Below, one piece after another: positions 27,524 through 37,536 of a DNA stretch of 40,254 nucleotides (its first letter is position 1; the number at the start of each line of letters is the position of its first letter). The DNA is from an uncultured Burkholderiales bacterium (GTDB lineage: Bacteria > Pseudomonadota > Gammaproteobacteria > Burkholderiales > Burkholderiaceae_C), in contig CAIMTJ010000014.1 in NCBI GenBank assembly GCA_903844385.1, positions 1 through 40,254 of the forward strand, written 5' to 3'. Both the position numbers and the translations under genes were made by a program. The notes beneath the pieces were generated by a model that worked only from the letters and a program-made list of their open reading frames with translations, was not told the origin of the DNA and searched no databases.

Positions 27524-29588
27524 GCCGTTTGAGGCCCTCCAAGAGCGTGGCCTCCTGAGACACCCGGGCCATGGGCGGCAGGGCTTGAATCAAGCGCTTG
27601 CCGTAGCCCGTCTCCACCAGTCTTTTGTCGCACACCACCAAAACGCCCTTGTCACTCTCGCGACGAATCAGCCGACCGGCTCCTTGCTTGAGCGCAACTC
27701 CCGCTTCGGCCAAAAAATAGTGGTTAAATGGACTCAATCCCAGCTCTTCGAGCTTTTTGCTCCTGGCCACCACCATCGGGTCGTTGGGCGGTGGGAAAGG
27801 CAACTTGTCAATCACCACCGCTTGCAGCGCATCCCCAGGCACGTCAAAACCCTCCCAAAAGGTGGCCGTCGCCACCAAGACAAAGGAGCGCTTGACGCCC
27901 AAGTCCTCGGCGCTTCTAAAGCGCTGCATGAGCTCATGTTTACTGCCCTCTCCTTGCGTTAAGACCTCGATGTGTGCGTGCTCGAGCAAGAGCGATTTGA
28001 GCCTTTCACTGATCTCCTTCAATGCCCTGAGCGTGGTGGTGAGCACCAGGGTGCGACCTTGAAGTGCCAGCACCACCTTGGCCGACAAGTCGCTCACCAT
28101 CTCCGAGTGTTTGGGGTCACTGGGCAAGACCATGTCTTTGGGGACAAACAAAACCGCTTGCTTGGCATAGTTGAAAGGACTTTGAACTTGCAGCACGCGC
28201 GCTTGGGTGAGGCCACACGGCTCGGTGAACCAACTGAGTTTGGGCTCATGCCCCAACGTGGCCGAGGTGAAGATCCAACTGCGAGGACTCGCCTGGCTCG
28301 GATTCTGAGCTGAGTTGTCTTCCTGAGCGAGCGCACCCCCCCCAGGGGGGGCTGCGCCGCTCTCTGGGCTCGCCTGCACGGTGGGGGCTGGGCCCATGAT
28401 GCGAGGGCCCAAAAGCTCGGCGATATCCAGTGGGGCCTGCACCAAACGCACGCCAGCCCCGACATCAAGCCAACGCACATAACCACTGTCCAAGGGCTTT
28501 TGAAACACCAGCAAGATGCCTTGCAACTCCACCAAACGCTCTTGCAGCCTCAACCACTCAGGAGCGACAGCGGTGAGGGGTTCAATCGCCTCGGCCATCT
28601 CTTCAAGCAGCACCAACGTGCCACTGAGCACATCGGACCACAGTTGCTCATTGACCCCTTCGGGCGAGAGATGCGTCCAGGCCAATTTGGACAAACGCTC
28701 AGTCTTGGCGAAAAGCCCTCGCCAGTCCTTGGCAGCGAGCTCAAGCTTAGAAGCCATCTCTCTCCACTCTCCCATGCCACGAGCGGTGTTTTCACCTGTG
28801 GCCAACACGTCCTTGGCCAAATCCAACAATTGCGAGGTCCCCATTTGGACACCTAAAAAATTCACCCCAATTTCGTTCAACTGGTGGGCTTCATCAAAAA
28901 TCACCACCCGCGCATTGGGCAGCAACTCCGACATGCCACTTTCTTTCATGGACATATCGGCAAAAAACAAATGGTGGTTGATCACCACCACATCACTGGC
29001 CAACGCTTCTTTGCGAGCCTGGGAGACATAGCACTTTTTAAAATCCGGGCACTCCGAGCCCAAACAGTTCTCCCGTGTTGAAGTGATCATGGGCAGCAGT
29101 GCACTCTTTTCATCCAGGCCCACCAACTCCCCCAAGTCGCCCGTGAGGGTCTGCTGTGACCACTTCTCCACCTTGGCCAAAAGCGTCACCACATAGCGGT
29201 CCGGAAACAAGCCCTCTTGGCGAGAAAGCGCCATGCGGTACAAACACAAATAGTTCGCCCGCCCTTTGAGCAGCGCCATGCGAGCGGGCAGCTTCAAGGC
29301 GCGGATCACCGCGGGCAAGTCTCGGCCAAAGAGTTGGTCTTGAAGTGTTTTGGTGGCGGTTGAAATCACCACCCGCTCACCACTCAAGAGAGCCGGCACC
29401 AAGTAGGCAAAGGTCTTGCCCACACCGGTTCCTGCCTCGACCACCAAAGCCCCACCGTGGGCGACGGTTTGGGCCACCGCCAAGGCCATTTGAGTTTGCC
29501 CTTCGCGCACGCGAAAGTGCGAATCCACTTGGGCGAGTGGCCCGTCATGGGTAAAGATGCGCTCTACGGCTTGGGACAAGTCTGTCAT
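27489..29588 (-). CDS. yoaA: YoaA/DinG-type Fe-S ATP-dependent DNA helicase
   Basis: This is an XPD-like superfamily 2 helicase acting 5' to 3' in DNA repair. The 699 residues show Walker A EAGTGVGKT (51-59), four cluster cysteines at 115, 175, 180 and 186, DEAH (232-235), FTSATL and the C-terminal QGAGRLIRRESD motif VI. NCLGSECPDFKKC and VVINHHLFFADM are closer to YoaA than to DinG. Around 404-435, just before the SWIFTSATL motif, an Ala/Gly/Pro/Gln insertion is coded in part by a GC palindrome (28325-28362). The start ATG overlaps the upstream coiled-coil gene stop by 4 bp (ATGA). The 3' end overlaps bamD. Confidence 0.93.
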   Translation of the reverse strand: MTDLSQAVERIFTHDGPLAQVDSHFRVREGQTQMALAVAQTVAHGGALVVEAGTGVGKTFAYLVPALLSGERVVISTATKTLQDQLFGRDLPAVIRALKLPARMALLKGRANYLCLYRMALSRQEGLFPDRYVVTLLAKVEKWSQQTLTGDLGELVGLDEKSALLPMITSTRENCLGSECPDFKKCYVSQARKEALASDVVVINHHLFFADMSMKESGMSELLPNARVVIFDEAHQLNEIGVNFLGVQMGTSQLLDLAKDVLATGENTARGMGEWREMASKLELAAKDWRGLFAKTERLSKLAWTHLSPEGVNEQLWSDVLSGTLVLLEEMAEAIEPLTAVAPEWLRLQERLVELQGILLVFQKPLDSGYVRWLDVGAGVRLVQAPLDIAELLGPRIMGPAPTVQASPESGAAPPGGGALAQEDNSAQNPSQASPRSWIFTSATLGHEPKLSWFTEPCGLTQARVLQVQSPFNYAKQAVLFVPKDMVLPSDPKHSEMVSDLSAKVVLALQGRTLVLTTTLRALKEISERLKSLLLEHAHIEVLTQGEGSKHELMQRFRSAEDLGVKRSFVLVATATFWEGFDVPGDALQAVVIDKLPFPPPNDPMVVARSKKLEELGLSPFNHYFLAEAGVALKQGAGRLIRRESDKGVLVVCDKRLVETGYGKRLIQALPPMARVSQEATLLEGLKRLTTGATKPAVC
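28325..28362. repeat. GC-rich palindrome inside yoaA
   Basis: Arms gagcg (28325-28329) and cgctc (28358-28362), gcgca (28331-28335) and tgcgc (28353-28357), and C7 (28337-28343) and G7 (28345-28351) nest around a single A, with one bulge and one mismatch. It lies inside the coding sequence and in frame. The architecture resembles a REP-like mobile palindrome rather than ordinary coding sequence. Confidence 0.75.
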
Positions 29589-30451
29589 GGCGAGACATCC
29601 CGACTCGCTGATGACGACTGTGCATTGCTCTTCGCTCCTGGCAGCGAGAGCGCTGGCGCGGCAGTGTGCGGGTCTTTGTAGGCGGGCAAGGGTTTGGGGT
29701 GGCTGGTTTTTTCACGCAAGTGTTTTTGAACCTGGGCTTGGTGCTCACGCGCCTTGGCGAGCTTTTGATCATAGGCGCGAGTGGCCTCGAGTTGCGCCTC
29801 AGGGGTGGGGGACTGGCTGCTGGGGGGCTCCAGGGGCTTGGGCACTTTTTGTGCTTGGCGCTGATGATCAATCCCCCCTTGTTGATGCTCAACCAGGCGT
29901 TGGTCGTGGGCGGCTTGGGCCTGAAGGATGCGCGCGCTCTCGCGCGCGAGCGCCTCCTCGCTGTGCTTGTTGGCCAAGGCGTCGCGAGCGTCTTGCGCCT
30001 TGATGGCTCGCTCTTGATCTTCCAAGGGGAGCAATTCGTCCTTGAGAGGCTTTAGGCGCTCAATGCGACGAGCTTGGGCACCCAGCTGACAGTCCGTCAC
30101 GGCAAAGCGGTGGGCGCACAGCGCCATGTGTTGGCGCGTGTCGAGTTCCACCGCATCCATCTGGGCTTTGAGCACATTTTTTCGCTGCTCAATAGTCTTG
30201 AGAAAGAGCTCGCTCTCGCTCTTTTCAGGGGCAAGGTCTTGCGCCAAACTGGGGGCGGGTGAAGACATGGGAATGGATTCGGGGGTGCGCTCTTGCGCTT
30301 GGGCATGGGTCGATAGGCTCAAGCCCAGGAGTGCCAAACCAAGGCCGATGCAGATACCTAGGCCCGGGCTCAAGCGAGAAGCGCAAAAATCCTGCACCCA
30401 TCGTTGACAGGCATTCCCCAGCGCAGGTTCAAGATCGATCGGACGGTTCAT
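29585..30451 (-). CDS. periplasmic coiled-coil protein with conserved two-Cys motif
   Basis: I recognise the family by its pattern but know no function. From ATG 30451 there are 288 residues: an N-terminal export signal (hydrophobic 29-46, likely cleavage after AQA near 50-52), then charged helical sequence rich in Gln, Ala, Glu, Lys and Arg, and a disordered Pro/Ser tail. The segment CAHRFAVTDCQLGAQARR has two cysteines nine apart, as in short Burkholderiales proteins beside dinG/yoaA genes, where these residues could form a disulfide in the periplasm. Its stop overlaps the helicase start by 4 bp, so the two are translationally coupled. Alternative start at 30496 adds 15 residues. Confidence 0.75.
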   Translation of the reverse strand: MNRPIDLEPALGNACQRWVQDFCASRLSPGLGICIGLGLALLGLSLSTHAQAQERTPESIPMSSPAPSLAQDLAPEKSESELFLKTIEQRKNVLKAQMDAVELDTRQHMALCAHRFAVTDCQLGAQARRIERLKPLKDELLPLEDQERAIKAQDARDALANKHSEEALARESARILQAQAAHDQRLVEHQQGGIDHQRQAQKVPKPLEPPSSQSPTPEAQLEATRAYDQKLAKAREHQAQVQKHLREKTSHPKPLPAYKDPHTAAPALSLPGAKSNAQSSSASRDVSP

Positions 30452-30570
30452 GCAATTCTCAGGTGAAGGTTGATGGGTGCCAAGCATTGACTCCATAGAC
30501 CCATCCTGACCATTTTAGACATACCCCTACACCAACACATCAGCACATCAGCACACTGATCCATCCCCAT

Positions 30571-31671
30571 TCAGACCAGGGCCGTGTCAACGTCTCTCTT
30601 ATCGAGCGCCAAAAACTCTTGCGAGTGCATCTCTGTCAAGCGCGAGATGGTTCTCGCAAACTCGTGCACCAAAGGACCTTTGAGGTACAACTGCTCTGGG
30701 CTCACCTGTGCGCTCATCACCAACTTGACCCGACGGTCATAAAGCACATCAATGAGCCAGGTGAAACGTCGGGCCTGACTGGCCATTGTCTCGTTCATTT
30801 GCGGCACGTCGCTTAAGAACACCGTTTGAAATCGCTCAGCGATTTCCAAGTAATCGTGTTGCGAACGCGGGCCAGCGCACAGCGTCTCAAAATCAAACCA
30901 CACCACTTCCTTGGACACCTTGAGGGCGCGAATATCTCGCGACTCAATGGTGAGGGTTTCTTGGAGCAAAGGGTCGTGAGCGCACAAGCGCTCAAAAGTA
31001 GCCGCCATGGAGTGCTTGGACTGCTCGTCGTTGGGACACAGGTACAACTCGGCCTGCTCCAGGGTCATTTGACGGTAGTCCACACCGGCGTCGACCCGCA
31101 CCACTTGCAATTGTTCATTCAAAAGCGCAATGGCCGGCAACAATCGATCCCGGTGCAAACCATCCGGATACAAATCGTTGGGGTGAAAATTCGACGTGGT
31201 CACAAAACCCACTTGGTGATCAAAAAGGGACTGCAGCAATCGATGCAAAATCATCGCATCGGTGATGTCCGAGACATGGAACTCATCAAAGCAAATCAAA
31301 TCATAGCGCTCAGCGATTTTTCGACCCATCTCGTTCAAAGGGTTGACCGTGCCCTGTAGCGCCCTCAACTCGTGATGGACTTCGCGCATGAACTCGTGAA
31401 AGTGAAGCCGAGTTTTGCGTGGGGTTTGAACGCTTTCAAAAAAACAATCCATCAAAAAGCTTTTACCCCGTCCCACACCCCCATACAGGTAAACCCCCTT
31501 GGGCGTCACTTTCTTATGAAAGAGAGCACTCAACCACGAACCCTTGGCTTCAAATTGAGCCCACTCCTGGGCACAGCGCTCCAATGCGGTGACTGCCATC
31601 AACTGGGCCTCATCGCTTTGAAACCCCTTGACCAAGAGTTGCTCTTGGTACACCTGCAACACACCGCTCAT
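30571..31671 (-). CDS. zapE: cell division ATPase ZapE (AFG1/LACE1-like)
   Basis: ZapE is an AFG1-type ATPase that interacts with FtsZ at constriction in E. coli, and the family is tied to mitochondrial protein quality control in eukaryotes. The 366 residues have Walker A YGGVGRGKS (63-71), Walker B LICFDEF (125-131), the FHVSDITDAM box and TSNFHPNDLYPDGLHRDR, all typical. The start is ATG at 31671, 15 bp after the lpdA stop. Its place behind odhA-odhB-lpdA is common in Burkholderiales and suggests co-transcription with the 2-oxoglutarate dehydrogenase genes. Confidence 0.95.
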   Translation of the reverse strand: MSGVLQVYQEQLLVKGFQSDEAQLMAVTALERCAQEWAQFEAKGSWLSALFHKKVTPKGVYLYGGVGRGKSFLMDCFFESVQTPRKTRLHFHEFMREVHHELRALQGTVNPLNEMGRKIAERYDLICFDEFHVSDITDAMILHRLLQSLFDHQVGFVTTSNFHPNDLYPDGLHRDRLLPAIALLNEQLQVVRVDAGVDYRQMTLEQAELYLCPNDEQSKHSMAATFERLCAHDPLLQETLTIESRDIRALKVSKEVVWFDFETLCAGPRSQHDYLEIAERFQTVFLSDVPQMNETMASQARRFTWLIDVLYDRRVKLVMSAQVSPEQLYLKGPLVHEFARTISRLTEMHSQEFLALDKRDVDTALV

Positions 31672-31686
31672 AGCAACATCAACCGA

Positions 31687-33126
31687 TCAAAAATTAAGGG
31701 CTCGCTTGTCCACAGCCAACGCGGCTTCTTTGGTCGCTTCGCTCAAAGAGGGGTGGGCATGGCAAATTCGCGCAATGTCTTCGCTGGAGGCTTTGAACTC
31801 CATGGCCATCACCGCTTCGGCAATCAGCTCACTGGCTGAGGGGCCAATGATGTGCACCCCCAAGACCTCATCGCTGTCGCGGTGAGCCAGCACCTTGACA
31901 AAACCGCGTGTGTCGCCCAAGGCGCGCGCGCGCCCATTGGCCATGAAGGGAAAGACCCCCGAGCGATAAGGCGTCGAGGCGGCTTTGAGCTGTTGCTCAG
32001 TCTGGCCCACCCAGGCGATTTCGGGGCTGGTGTAGATCACCCAAGGAATGGTCCTGAAGTTGACATGGCCGTGTTGTCCAGCGATTCGCTCGGCCACGGC
32101 AACGCCCTCCTCCTCGGCCTTGTGCGCGAGCATCGGCCCTCGCACCACGTCGCCCACCGCCCAGACCTGGGGCAGTGAGGTGCGGCACAACTCATCAACA
32201 ACAACAGCCCCGCGCTCGTCCAAGGCCAAGCCAACTCTCTCAGCCCCGAGACCTTGGGTATTGGGAATACGACCAATGGAGACAATCAATTGAGAAGACA
32301 CCAAGCTCACGTCCTCGCCTTGGGCGTTGGTGTAGACCACCTTCACACCTTTGGCACTTTGACTCACCGACTGGACCTTGACACCGAGCTCAATCTTCAA
32401 GCCCTGCTGGGTCAGGAGCTTAAACGCTTCTTTGGCCACTTGTTCGTCGACGGCTCCCAAGAACTCAGGCAGACCTTCTAAAACCGTGACCTCTGCACCC
32501 AAACGCCGCCACACCGACCCCATCTCTAGACCAATGACACCTGAACCAATCAGGGTGAGTTTTTTGGGCACCTCAGTCATTCGAAGCGCCCCATCGTTGG
32601 AGAGGATGCGCTCCTCATCAAAGGGGGCCAAATCCAACTCGCGCGCCTTGGAGCCAGTCGCCACAATGACATGTCGGGCACTCAGGGTTTGGGGCTGAGC
32701 GATAGCACCCTTGGGGGTCACGACCACGTTGTAGAGTCCCTCAGTGCTGGCTTCAAAAGCGCCAGTGCCATGGAAAAAACTCACCTTGTTCTTTTTGAAG
32801 AGGTACAAAATCCCTTGATTGTTTTGTGAGACGACCTCGTTTTTGCGCGACAGCATCTTGGCCAAATTCAAACTCACCCCTTTGACCTCCACGCCATGCT
32901 CACCCAAGTGCTGGGAGGCGCTCTCAAAGTGTTCAGACGACTGTAGGAGTGCCTTGGACGGAATGCACCCCACATTGGTACAAGTCCCACCGGGAGCGGG
33001 TGAGCCTTGCTCGTTGCTCCAAGCATCGATACAGGCGGTCTTCAAGCCGAGTTGCGCGCAACGAATGGCAGCGATATAGCCCCCAGGTCCGGCACCAATC
33101 ACGATCACGTCAAATGTTGGGTTCAT
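31687..33126 (-). CDS. lpdA: dihydrolipoyl dehydrogenase (E3)
   Basis: E3 reoxidises dihydrolipoyl groups of 2-oxoacid dehydrogenase complexes with NAD+. From ATG 33126 there are 479 residues. The FAD Rossmann motif is GAGPGG (11-16), the redox disulfide is C49/C54 in [15 protein letters not shown], the NAD motif is GSGVIGLE in the middle, and the C-terminal active-site pair is H458/E463 in [15 protein letters not shown] lies nine bases before 33126 and decides this start over the one at 33150. It follows odhB by 13 bp in the odhA-odhB-lpdA operon. Confidence 0.97.
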   Translation of the reverse strand: MNPTFDVIVIGAGPGGYIAAIRCAQLGLKTACIDAWSNEQGSPAPGGTCTNVGCIPSKALLQSSEHFESASQHLGEHGVEVKGVSLNLAKMLSRKNEVVSQNNQGILYLFKKNKVSFFHGTGAFEASTEGLYNVVVTPKGAIAQPQTLSARHVIVATGSKARELDLAPFDEERILSNDGALRMTEVPKKLTLIGSGVIGLEMGSVWRRLGAEVTVLEGLPEFLGAVDEQVAKEAFKLLTQQGLKIELGVKVQSVSQSAKGVKVVYTNAQGEDVSLVSSQLIVSIGRIPNTQGLGAERVGLALDERGAVVVDELCRTSLPQVWAVGDVVRGPMLAHKAEEEGVAVAERIAGQHGHVNFRTIPWVIYTSPEIAWVGQTEQQLKAASTPYRSGVFPFMANGRARALGDTRGFVKVLAHRDSDEVLGVHIIGPSASELIAEAVMAMEFKASSEDIARICHAHPSLSEATKEAALAVDKRALNF

Positions 33127-33139
33127 GGTCGAAGGCTCC

Positions 33140-34423
33140 TTAAATATCAAAGAGCAAACGGGCTGGGTCTTCGAGCGCTTCTTTCATCGCCACCAACCCA
33201 AGAACGGCTTCTCTGCCGTCAATGATGCGGTGGTCGTAACTCATGGCAAAGTAGTTCATGGGGCGCACCACGACTTGGCCGTTTTCCACCACTGCGCGGT
33301 CCTTGGTGGCGTGCACCCCCAAAATGGCCGACTGGGGCGGATTGATAATTGGCGTGGAGAGCATGGAGCCAAACACACCGCCATTGGAGATCGAAAAAGT
33401 CCCGCCAGTCATCTCCTCAATACCCAGTTTGCCGTCCTTGGCCTTGGTACCGTACTCCGCAATTTTCTTCTCCACATCGGCAAAGCTCATCTGATCGGCG
33501 TTGCGCAAAATCGGCACGACCAAGCCGCGCGGTGAACCCACAGCAATGCCAATGTCAAAGTAGCCGTGGTAAACCACATCGGTGCCGTCAACGGAGGCAT
33601 TCAACACCGGGTATTTTTTGAGTGCATGCACCGCGGCTTTGACAAAAAAGCTCATGAAACCGAGCTTGACACCGTGCTCCTTTTCAAACTTCTCTTGGAA
33701 GCGTTTTCTCATCTCCATCACCGGCGCCATGTTGACCTCATTGAACGTGGTCAAAATCGCATTCGTCGACTGGGATTGGAGCAAACGCTCAGCCACCCGC
33801 GCACGCAAGCGACTCATGGGCACGCGTTGCTCAGGGCGCTCCCCCAAGTCGAGACCGGGCAGGCTCACTTGGGGCAAGAAGGCCGCTGGAGCTGGTGAGC
33901 TGATGGCCGCTGGCGTGGCTTTGCCAAGCGTGGATGCAGACGCAGAGCTCACTCTCGAGTCGGCCACCGCTTGCAAGGCATCGGCCTTGGTCACACGGGC
34001 ATCTTTACCCGTGCCCACCAAGCCCGCAGGATTCATGGCCGCTTCAGAGAGAATTTTTTGCGCGGCAGGCATCGCCACACCGGCCTTGGATTGGGAGCTG
34101 GGCGCAGGCATTGAAGGCGCTGCACTGGTGTGACTGGCCGCGACTGCGGCTGCAGGGCTTGCCACTCCCGCCTGGGCCACGGCCAGGGTATCAATGCGTG
34201 CGATGAGTTGCTCGGCAAGCACCGTGGCTCCGTCCGCCACCAAGAGCTCGGTGAGCACACCCGCTGAGGGAGCGGGCACTTCGAGGACCACCTTGTCGGT
34301 TTCGACTTCCACCAAAATTTCATCCACCGCCACAGCTTGGCCAATGGCTTTTTTCCAGGTGAGCAGTGTGGCTTCAGCGACAGATTCGGACAACTGAGGA
34401 ACTTTGACTTCAACAATAGACAT
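33140..34423 (-). CDS. odhB: 2-oxoglutarate dehydrogenase E2 (dihydrolipoyl succinyltransferase)
   Basis: E2 forms the core of the 2-oxoglutarate dehydrogenase complex and transfers succinyl groups to CoA. The 427 residues have one lipoyl domain (1-78, lipoyl Lys44 in [12 protein letters not shown]), an Ala/Pro/Ser linker (80-117), a peripheral-subunit-binding domain (about 118-152, [20 protein letters not shown]), a second linker and a catalytic domain (about 190-427) with His398 and Asp402 in [12 protein letters not shown]. Also called sucB. The ATG at 34423 has GAGAG upstream, 55 bp after odhA. Confidence 0.97.
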   Translation of the reverse strand: MSIVEVKVPQLSESVAEATLLTWKKAIGQAVAVDEILVEVETDKVVLEVPAPSAGVLTELLVADGATVLAEQLIARIDTLAVAQAGVASPAAAVAASHTSAAPSMPAPSSQSKAGVAMPAAQKILSEAAMNPAGLVGTGKDARVTKADALQAVADSRVSSASASTLGKATPAAISSPAPAAFLPQVSLPGLDLGERPEQRVPMSRLRARVAERLLQSQSTNAILTTFNEVNMAPVMEMRKRFQEKFEKEHGVKLGFMSFFVKAAVHALKKYPVLNASVDGTDVVYHGYFDIGIAVGSPRGLVVPILRNADQMSFADVEKKIAEYGTKAKDGKLGIEEMTGGTFSISNGGVFGSMLSTPIINPPQSAILGVHATKDRAVVENGQVVVRPMNYFAMSYDHRIIDGREAVLGLVAMKEALEDPARLLFDI

Positions 34424-34478
34424 GATGGACTCTCTTCAATAGGGGGTGGGGGCGACTCGAGCGGAGTCACGCGTTGGA

Positions 34479-37346
34479 TTATTTGGCGAGCACATAGCCC
34501 TTGATTTTTCCAAAGGCGCCTTCGACCAGGGCCTTTTGTTGCTCTTGGTGCAAGTGTGAGTAGCCCGCAGCGGGTGAGGCCGAGGCGGCACGACCGGAGT
34601 AAGCCAACTTTTGCCCCTCGAGCATGTTTTCATGGATATAGTGCTGCAAAAAGAACCAAGCCCCTTGGTTTTGCGGTTCATCTTGGGTCCAAACAATCTC
34701 ACTCAAATGGGGGTATTTTTTGAGCTCTTGGGCAAAAGCTTTGTGGGGGAAGGGGTAGAGCTGCTCGACACGAACAATCGCCACATCGTCCAATTTCTTT
34801 TCCTCGCGCTTTTTCACCAAGTCATAGTAGACCTTGCCCGAGCACACCACCAAGCGCTTGACGCGGTTGACATCGAGCTCGTGGCTTTCCGGAATCACCG
34901 TCTGGAAACTGCCCTTGGTGAATTCAGACAAGGGTGAGGTTGCATCCTTGTTTCTGAGCAAGGATTTTGGCGTGAAGATGATCAAAGGCTTGCGCAAATT
35001 GCGCACCATTTGTCGACGAAGCACGTGAAAGATTTGGCTCGCCGTGGTGGGCTGCACGATCTGCATGTTGGTATCAGCGGCGAGCTGCATAAAGCGTTCA
35101 ATGCGCGCTGAACTGTGCTCCGGGCCTTGTCCCTCATAGCCATGGGGGAGCATCAAGGTGATGCCGTTGACACGGCCCCACTTGACCTCACCAGAGGCGA
35201 TGAATTGGTCAATCACCACTTGAGCGCCGTTGGCGAAGTCACCAAACTGTGCCTCCCAAATCACCAAGGTGCTCGGGTCGTTGGAGGCGTAACCGTACTC
35301 AAAACCGAGCACCGCCTCTTCCGACAAAATCGAATCGATCACAACAAAAGGGGCCTGGGTATCAGTGACGTTTTGCAGTGGCACATACGTGCCAGTGTCC
35401 CATTTTTCGCGGCTTTGGTCATGAATCACCGCATGGCGATGGGTGAAGGTGCCGCGTCCGCAGTCCTCGCCCGACAAACGCACGGGAAACCCATTGGCCA
35501 CCAAGGAGGCCAGCGCCATGTGCTCGCCCATGCCCCAGTCAACCGGTGTATCGCCTCGACCCATGGCCGCACGGTCATCGTAGACCTTCTTCACCAGTTG
35601 ATGGGGGGTGATGCTCGCTGGAATCGTGGTGATCTTTTCAGACAAACGCTTCCATTCATTGAGCGACAAGGAGGTGTCGCCCGCATCGGTCCATTTTTTG
35701 CCCAAATAGGGACTCCAGTCCACAGTGAACTGGCTCTTGAAGTTGGTGACGATGGGGTCGACGGTGTGCACTCCCGCATCGAGCGCGGCGCGGTAGGTCT
35801 TGACCATCTCGTCACCCAGACTCTCGCCCAGACCTTGCGAGGCCAAGCGATCCGAGTAGAGCTTGCGAGTTCCTGGGTGGGCCGCAATTTTCTTGTACAT
35901 CAAGGGCTGGGTGAGGCTGGGTGTGTCTTGCTCATTGTGGCCGAGTTTTCGAAAACAAATGATGTCCACCACCACATCTTTGGAGAAGGTTTGTCGAAAC
36001 TCCAAAGCCAGCTGGGTCGCCAAAGCAACGGCCTCCGGGTCGTCGCCATTGACGTGCAGCACCGGCGACTCGATCATCTTCACCACATCGGTGCAGTAAA
36101 GTGTGGAGCGTGAGTCACGCGGATCAGACGTGGTGAAGCCGATTTGGTTGTTGATGACAATGTGCAGCGTGCCCCCGGTGTAATAACCTCGGGTTTCGGC
36201 CAAGGCGAGAGTCTCCATCACCACCCCTTGGCCGGCAAAAGCAGCGTCGCCATGCACCAAAACTGGCAGTACTTGTTGGCCCTTGGGGTCGTTGCGACGG
36301 TCCATGCGCGCGCGCACCGAGCCTTCTACCACCGGGTTGACAATTTCCAAATGCGACGGGTTGAATGCCAAGCTCAAGTGCACGGGTCCACTCGAGGTGC
36401 TCACATCGGAGCTGAAACCTTGGTGGTACTTCACGTCTCCACTGGGCAACTCTTCGGGTGCGGTGTGGTCAAATTCAGCAAACAAATCCGCGGGCAATTT
36501 ACCCATCGAGTTCACAATGACATTCAAACGCCCGCGATGGGCCATCCCAATCACCACCTCTTGCAAGCCCATCATGCCCGCGCGATCGATGAGCTCGTCA
36601 ATGCACACGATAAAGCTCTCACCCCCTTCGAGTGAAAAGCGTTTTTGGCCCACATACTTGGTGTGCAAAAACCGCTCAAGTCCTTCAGCCGCGGTGAGTT
36701 TTTCTAAGATACGTTTCTTTTTATCCACATTGAAGGCGGGCTTGGAGCGGATGGCTTCCAACTTTTGCTGCCACCAGCGTTTGTGGTCTTGGTTGGACAT
36801 GTAGTTGAACTCTGCGCCGATGGAGCCGCAGTAAGTTTCTCTGAGTGCGTTGAGCAACTCTCTGAGCGGCATGCGGTCACGGCCAAAGAACGTGTTGCTT
36901 GTGTCAAACACCGCTTCTTGATCCGCATCGCTAAAGCCATAAAAGCTGGGGCTGAGCTCTGGGATATCACGCCGCTCAGCGCGCTTTAAGGGATCCAAGT
37001 CGGCCCAACCCACACCGACATTGCGGTAAGCTGAGATCAGTTGTTGAACCGCAGTGCGTTTACGCCCCATTTGCTCATCGGCTGAGGCCATCACCACTCG
37101 CGTGCCGCCTTGTTTGGCCCGCTCGGCAAAGGCATTGATCACGGGCAGATGAGGGACATCCTTGGCCTGACTGCCATCGAGTGCAGGGACATGCTGCAAA
37201 GCATCAAAGTACTCACGCCAGGTCTCGGGCACACTGGACGGATTGGAGAGGTAGTTTTCGTAGAGCTCTTCGACGTAAGGGGCGTTGCCCCCAAAGAGAT
37301 AAGTGTTGCCCGCATAGGCTTGGTATAGAGACGTTGAACCGCTCAT
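34479..37346 (-). CDS. sucA: 2-oxoglutarate dehydrogenase E1
   Basis: E1 (also odhA) is the thiamine-diphosphate-dependent decarboxylase of the complex in the TCA cycle. The 955 residues match the family. The N-terminal YVEELYENYLSNPSSV binds E2. The ThDP region shows HRGRLNV, GDAAFAGQGVVMET and NNQIGFTTSDP, and the C-terminal region has HGYEGQGPEHSSARIERF and DEPQNQGAW. The start ATG at 37346 opens the odhA-odhB-lpdA-zapE run. The 190-bp gap to the divergent lipoprotein gene holds a T8 run at 37392-37399 and a possible 5-bp stem beside it, but no promoter I can defend. Confidence 0.97.
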   Translation of the reverse strand: MSGSTSLYQAYAGNTYLFGGNAPYVEELYENYLSNPSSVPETWREYFDALQHVPALDGSQAKDVPHLPVINAFAERAKQGGTRVVMASADEQMGRKRTAVQQLISAYRNVGVGWADLDPLKRAERRDIPELSPSFYGFSDADQEAVFDTSNTFFGRDRMPLRELLNALRETYCGSIGAEFNYMSNQDHKRWWQQKLEAIRSKPAFNVDKKKRILEKLTAAEGLERFLHTKYVGQKRFSLEGGESFIVCIDELIDRAGMMGLQEVVIGMAHRGRLNVIVNSMGKLPADLFAEFDHTAPEELPSGDVKYHQGFSSDVSTSSGPVHLSLAFNPSHLEIVNPVVEGSVRARMDRRNDPKGQQVLPVLVHGDAAFAGQGVVMETLALAETRGYYTGGTLHIVINNQIGFTTSDPRDSRSTLYCTDVVKMIESPVLHVNGDDPEAVALATQLALEFRQTFSKDVVVDIICFRKLGHNEQDTPSLTQPLMYKKIAAHPGTRKLYSDRLASQGLGESLGDEMVKTYRAALDAGVHTVDPIVTNFKSQFTVDWSPYLGKKWTDAGDTSLSLNEWKRLSEKITTIPASITPHQLVKKVYDDRAAMGRGDTPVDWGMGEHMALASLVANGFPVRLSGEDCGRGTFTHRHAVIHDQSREKWDTGTYVPLQNVTDTQAPFVVIDSILSEEAVLGFEYGYASNDPSTLVIWEAQFGDFANGAQVVIDQFIASGEVKWGRVNGITLMLPHGYEGQGPEHSSARIERFMQLAADTNMQIVQPTTASQIFHVLRRQMVRNLRKPLIIFTPKSLLRNKDATSPLSEFTKGSFQTVIPESHELDVNRVKRLVVCSGKVYYDLVKKREEKKLDDVAIVRVEQLYPFPHKAFAQELKKYPHLSEIVWTQDEPQNQGAWFFLQHYIHENMLEGQKLAYSGRAASASPAAGYSHLHQEQQKALVEGAFGKIKGYVLAK

Positions 37347-37536
37347 GGCACGCTGACCTCCGATTCCCTTGGGGAAACTTTAGTTGGTTATAAAAAAAAC
37401 CTCTGCGACACGGCTGCACCGGTTAGCAGATGCGACATGCCCCGCTTGGGACACATTCGTCATGTATTGTGCCACCAAAAGCCAAAAATCGATCAAAATA
37501 GGGGCATAACCTTTTAATCTCTTAGAAATTCCCGAC

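Noticed and set aside
37347-37536. Sigma-70 promoter for sucA near the T8 run
   Set aside because: TATAAC follows the T-run but no acceptable -35 lies 16-18 bp upstream; the other candidate boxes are equally weak.
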